Origin: CAVVNP01 sp963800235
GTDB taxonomy: Bacteria; Actinomycetota; Acidimicrobiia; Acidimicrobiales; Iamiaceae
DNA: 64,000 bases
Assembly (NCBI GenBank): GCA_963800235.1
Contig: CAWDAD010000001.1
Coordinates: forward strand, 1,116,001 to 1,180,000
Direction: 5' to 3'
Shown here: in pieces, positions 61,824 to 64,000 of the stretch
Layout of the letters: the number at the start of each line of letters is the position of its first letter
How positions within the stretch are numbered: position 1 is the first letter of the stretch
Position numbers and translations under genes: made by a program
The notes under the pieces: generated by a model
What the model was told of the DNA's origin: nothing
The model's input: only the letters and a program-made list of their open reading frames with translations
Databases searched by the model: none

Positions 61824-64000
61824 TCACCGGGCGCCGATGGACCGGAAGTGCTCGACGGTGCGGGCCACGCCCTCCCGGAGCTCGACCACCGGCTCCCACC
61901 CCAGGACGTCGCGGGCCAGCGTGATGTCGGGCTTGCGCTGGGTCGGGTCGTCGACCGGTAGTGGCTCGAACACGATCTCGCTCGACGAGCCGGTCACCTC
62001 GAGCACGATGTTGGCCAGCTCGGTCATGGTGAACTCGATCGGGTTGCCGACGTTCATCGGGCCGACGTGGTCGGAGTCGAACAGGGCGACCAGCCCCGAG
62101 ATCTCGTCGTCGACGTAGCAGAAGCTGCGGGTCTGCTTGCCGTCGCCGTAGATGGTGAGCGGCTCCCCGTTGATGGCCTGGACGATGAAGTTCGACACCA
62201 CCCGCCCGTCCCGGGGCCTCATCCTCGGGCCGTAGGTGTTGTGGGCCATGACGCCCGTCCCGGCCCAGAAGTTCTCTCGACCGGGCACGCAGAAGTCGTA
62301 GACGAGCGGAGTGGCCGGCACCTCGACGATGTCGTCGACCCGCGCCCACACGAGGTCTTCGGTGCAGCGGGCGTTGAGCCGCTGCTCGACGCCGTCGGCC
62401 CAGTCGAGCGGAGACCACGGGCTGACGTTGGCCAGGGTCAAGCGCCAGAAGGGGTATCGCCGGTCGCCGGTCCGGTGCTCGAGCGTGGTCTCGTAGCGGC
62501 CGACCGACGGAACCAGACCGAATCGGGCGAAGGCGACGACGAGGTCGTCCTTCAACTCGTCGGAGGTGGTGGAGAACTCGTGGCGCACCGCCTCCTCGAA
62601 CTTCTGGCCCGAGTGCACCCCATCGCCTTCCCGGTACCCCTCGAGGAACCACCCGAGGCGCCGGAGCGGCAGACCGAGAATCCAGCCCGGGATGCGCTTG
62701 CGACCCGCGCCGAAGCCGAGGTGCTCCAACAGCCGGAGCAACAACTGCGAGTGCACGAAGAGGCTCGCAGAGCGGGCTGCCGAGCCCGGAGATCGGACGA
62801 CGTGCAGGTCGAGCTCGCGCTCGATGACCTTGGCCGCCCTGTCGAGCAGCTCGGGCTCCCCGCTGATCGTGATGAACGAATCGTGCGGCGTGTCCTGCCA
62901 GCACCCCTCCGCCACGTACAGCCCGAGCAACCAGAGCAGTTCGTCGGTCACCGAGACCGTGCGTGTGAGCTCGGCGGCCCTTCCGGCGGTCCAGGGGCGG
63001 AGCGTCACATCTGCCGGTAGCGCCATGCCGAGGATTCGTGCCGCGGCCACCGGGACCTGGTCGCGGACACGCATGCGGCGGATCTGCGTCCACAGCGAGC
63101 TTCGCCAGTTCGGTCCACCGGGGTTGTGCTCGCGAGCCATCACGGCGTGGAGCTCGAACCTGCGGCGCCAGACCTCCTCGCCGATTCCGCGGCCCCGGGC
63201 TACGACGGACCACGGGTCTCCACCGGTCTCGTCGAGGGCAGCGAGGGCGTCGACCTCGGCCCGGTCGCGTTCGGGCACGTCTACCCGTCGTGCGATCGCC
63301 ACGAGGTCACCGACGGAGAGCGCGTTCACCGGCTTCGGCACCGGCTGGCCGCCAGCCCCCCGGATGAAGAGGCTGTGGTCGCCGGTCACCCGGATCGAGC
63401 GGCCGTAGCGCGTGCGGACCTCGAAGCACCGGGACCTGGTGGGATGGCCGACCAGGGCGGTGGCCTCCGATGCTTCGATCCGTCCGGCCTCGTCGAAGGC
63501 CGGGACGGAGTAGGACTCGAGGTCCACCCGGCCACTGAGGCGGTGCGCCAGGTCGCCGACCGGCTCGCGCCGCAGCTCCCGACCGTCGTCGTAGAGCACC
63601 TGCTCGTCAGCGAGGATCGAGTTGAAGATGCGCACGATCCGGACGTCGAGGTCGTGGGAGCGGTGGTACGCCATGGTCATGGCCTCGGCGAAGCGCTTGG
63701 CCTCGTCGTAGACGCCGCGGGGGCCGACCGGGTTGACGTGGCCCCAGTAGTCCTCGGTCTGGGGGTGCACGAGGGGGTCGCCGTAGACCTCGCTGGTGCT
63801 GGCGAGGAAGTAGCGGGCGCCCTTGGCCAGGGCCAGGCCCAGCGTGTTGTGGGTGCCGAGGCTGCCGACCTTGAGGGTCGGGATCGGCCACTCGAGGTAG
63901 TCCTTGGGCGAGGCCGGGCTGGCCAGGTGGAACACCCCGTCGACCGGGCCGGGCACCCAGACGTACTCGCTGACGTCGTGCTTCACGAAGGTGTAGCCGG
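61824..64000 (-). CDS. UDP-glucuronate decarboxylase-like epimerase interrupted by an intein (5' end outside the window)
   Basis: The visible frame reads an extended SDR of the UDP-xylose synthase group: VFHLASPASPKDYLEWP, the catalytic Ser in STSEVYGDP, the Tyr-x-x-x-Lys in GVYDEAKRF, then RIFN. The host sequence resumes with TYGPRMRPRDGRVVSNFIVQ, GEPLTIYGDGKQTRSFCYVD and GWEPVVELREGV. Between RIFN and TYGPR lies a 461-residue intein (62238-63620). The spliced enzyme would decarboxylate UDP-glucuronate to UDP-xylose for the glycan locus. The N-terminal Rossmann motif is beyond the edge. A simple dTDP-glucose-dehydratase relative is the alternative. Confidence 0.9.
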   Translation of the reverse strand, partial: GYTFVKHDVSEYVWVPGPVDGVFHLASPASPKDYLEWPIPTLKVGSLGTHNTLGLALAKGARYFLASTSEVYGDPLVHPQTEDYWGHVNPVGPRGVYDEAKRFAEAMTMAYHRSHDLDVRIVRIFNSILADEQVLYDDGRELRREPVGDLAHRLSGRVDLESYSVPAFDEAGRIEASEATALVGHPTRSRCFEVRTRYGRSIRVTGDHSLFIRGAGGQPVPKPVNALSVGDLVAIARRVDVPERDRAEVDALAALDETGGDPWSVVARGRGIGEEVWRRRFELHAVMAREHNPGGPNWRSSLWTQIRRMRVRDQVPVAAARILGMALPADVTLRPWTAGRAAELTRTVSVTDELLWLLGLYVAEGCWQDTPHDSFITISGEPELLDRAAKVIERELDLHVVRSPGSAARSASLFVHSQLLLRLLEHLGFGAGRKRIPGWILGLPLRRLGWFLEGYREGDGVHSGQKFEEAVRHEFSTTSDELKDDLVVAFARFGLVPSVGRYETTLEHRTGDRRYPFWRLTLANVSPWSPLDWADGVEQRLNARCTEDLVWARVDDIVEVPATPLVYDFCVPGRENFWAGTGVMAHNTYGPRMRPRDGRVVSNFIVQAINGEPLTIYGDGKQTRSFCYVDDEISGLVALFDSDHVGPMNVGNPIEFTMTELANIVLEVTGSSSEIVFEPLPVDDPTQRKPDITLARDVLGWEPVVELREGVARTVEHFRSIGAR
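62238..63620 (-). mobile_element. Intein with a LAGLIDADG homing endonuclease
   Basis: 461 residues inserted after RIFN, before T of TYGPR. Residue 1 is Ser (SILADEQVLYDDG, block A). Block B has RSIRVTGDHSLF with T79 and H82. LAGLIDADG motifs are LLWLLGLYVAEG (228-239) and RLGWFLEGYREGDG (321-334). Block F/G is VYDFCVPGRENFWAG then GVMAHN, with the penultimate His460 and terminal Asn461; the +1 extein residue is Thr. All residues needed for class 1 splicing are present, and both endonuclease motifs keep their acidic residue, so splicing and homing may both be active. Confidence 0.95.

Overview
The window is gene-dense, very GC-rich DNA from an actinobacterium, most likely one outside the mycobacterial and streptomycete lines. 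A member of class Acidimicrobiia is my best guess, from overall flavour only. The evidence for Actinomycetota is CarD, prfB next to ftsEX, the comF-hpf-secA neighbourhood, a DUF3499/DUF5719/phosphomannomutase/Trm112/SIS cluster, and the F420 genes cofD-cofE. I recognised no tRNA, rRNA, CRISPR array or transposase. No gene-free stretch exceeds about 200 bp.

Region 1 (0-8.5 kb) is mixed housekeeping. It holds an SGNH hydrolase, a winged-helix-like protein, a beta-lactamase-fold lipoprotein, a DMT-type transporter, a Rho-N small protein, a fatty-acid desaturase under a perfect palindromic operator, CarD, two lipoproteins (one a phospholipase A2) and ftsX-ftsE. Region 2 (8.5-21.9 kb) holds a PH-domain membrane protein, prfB, a heterodimeric ABC exporter, secA, an orphan response regulator, hpf, comF, an SDR, ahcY and a methyltransferase. 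Region 3 (21.9-27 kb) is a three-gene SDR / F420-type LLM oxidoreductase / SDR operon behind a KstR-like site, then an unknown protein and an M13 peptidase.

Region 4 (27-42.6 kb) is the conserved mannose-phosphate and envelope neighbourhood. It runs DUF3499, a CPBP protease, a large PTPS-related membrane protein, a GtrA-GT2 fusion, phosphomannomutase, Trm112 and a PGI/PMI isomerase. On the other side of ftsH are a thioredoxin-like protein, DUF5719 and a 1120-residue GT2 membrane protein. Region 5 (42.7-64 kb) is a surface-glycan locus: a coiled-coil phasin/HbhA-like protein, several GT4 glycosyltransferases (two of them tandem double-domain proteins), a Wzm/Wzt ABC exporter with a Wzt C-terminal domain, Rmd and Gmd (GDP-6-deoxy-hexose synthesis), an NDP-sugar pyrophosphorylase and a UDP-glucuronate decarboxylase-like enzyme. 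AlkB and cofD-cofE lie inside this region. Together with PGI/PMI and ManB from region 4, the window encodes most of a route from fructose-6-phosphate to GDP-mannose and a GDP-6-deoxy-hexose, plus assembly and export.

The most striking items are: (i) a 461-residue intein with a LAGLIDADG endonuclease in the UDP-glucuronate decarboxylase-like gene at the right edge; (ii) a -10-like TAnnnT box 6-9 nt upstream of the start codon at many transcript-leading genes, implying widespread leaderless transcription; (iii) two operator palindromes (desaturase, F420/SDR operon); (iv) an 11-codon leader ORF coupled to the CPBP protease; (v) two kinds of structured intergenic repeats, one of which now encodes the C-terminus of AlkB.
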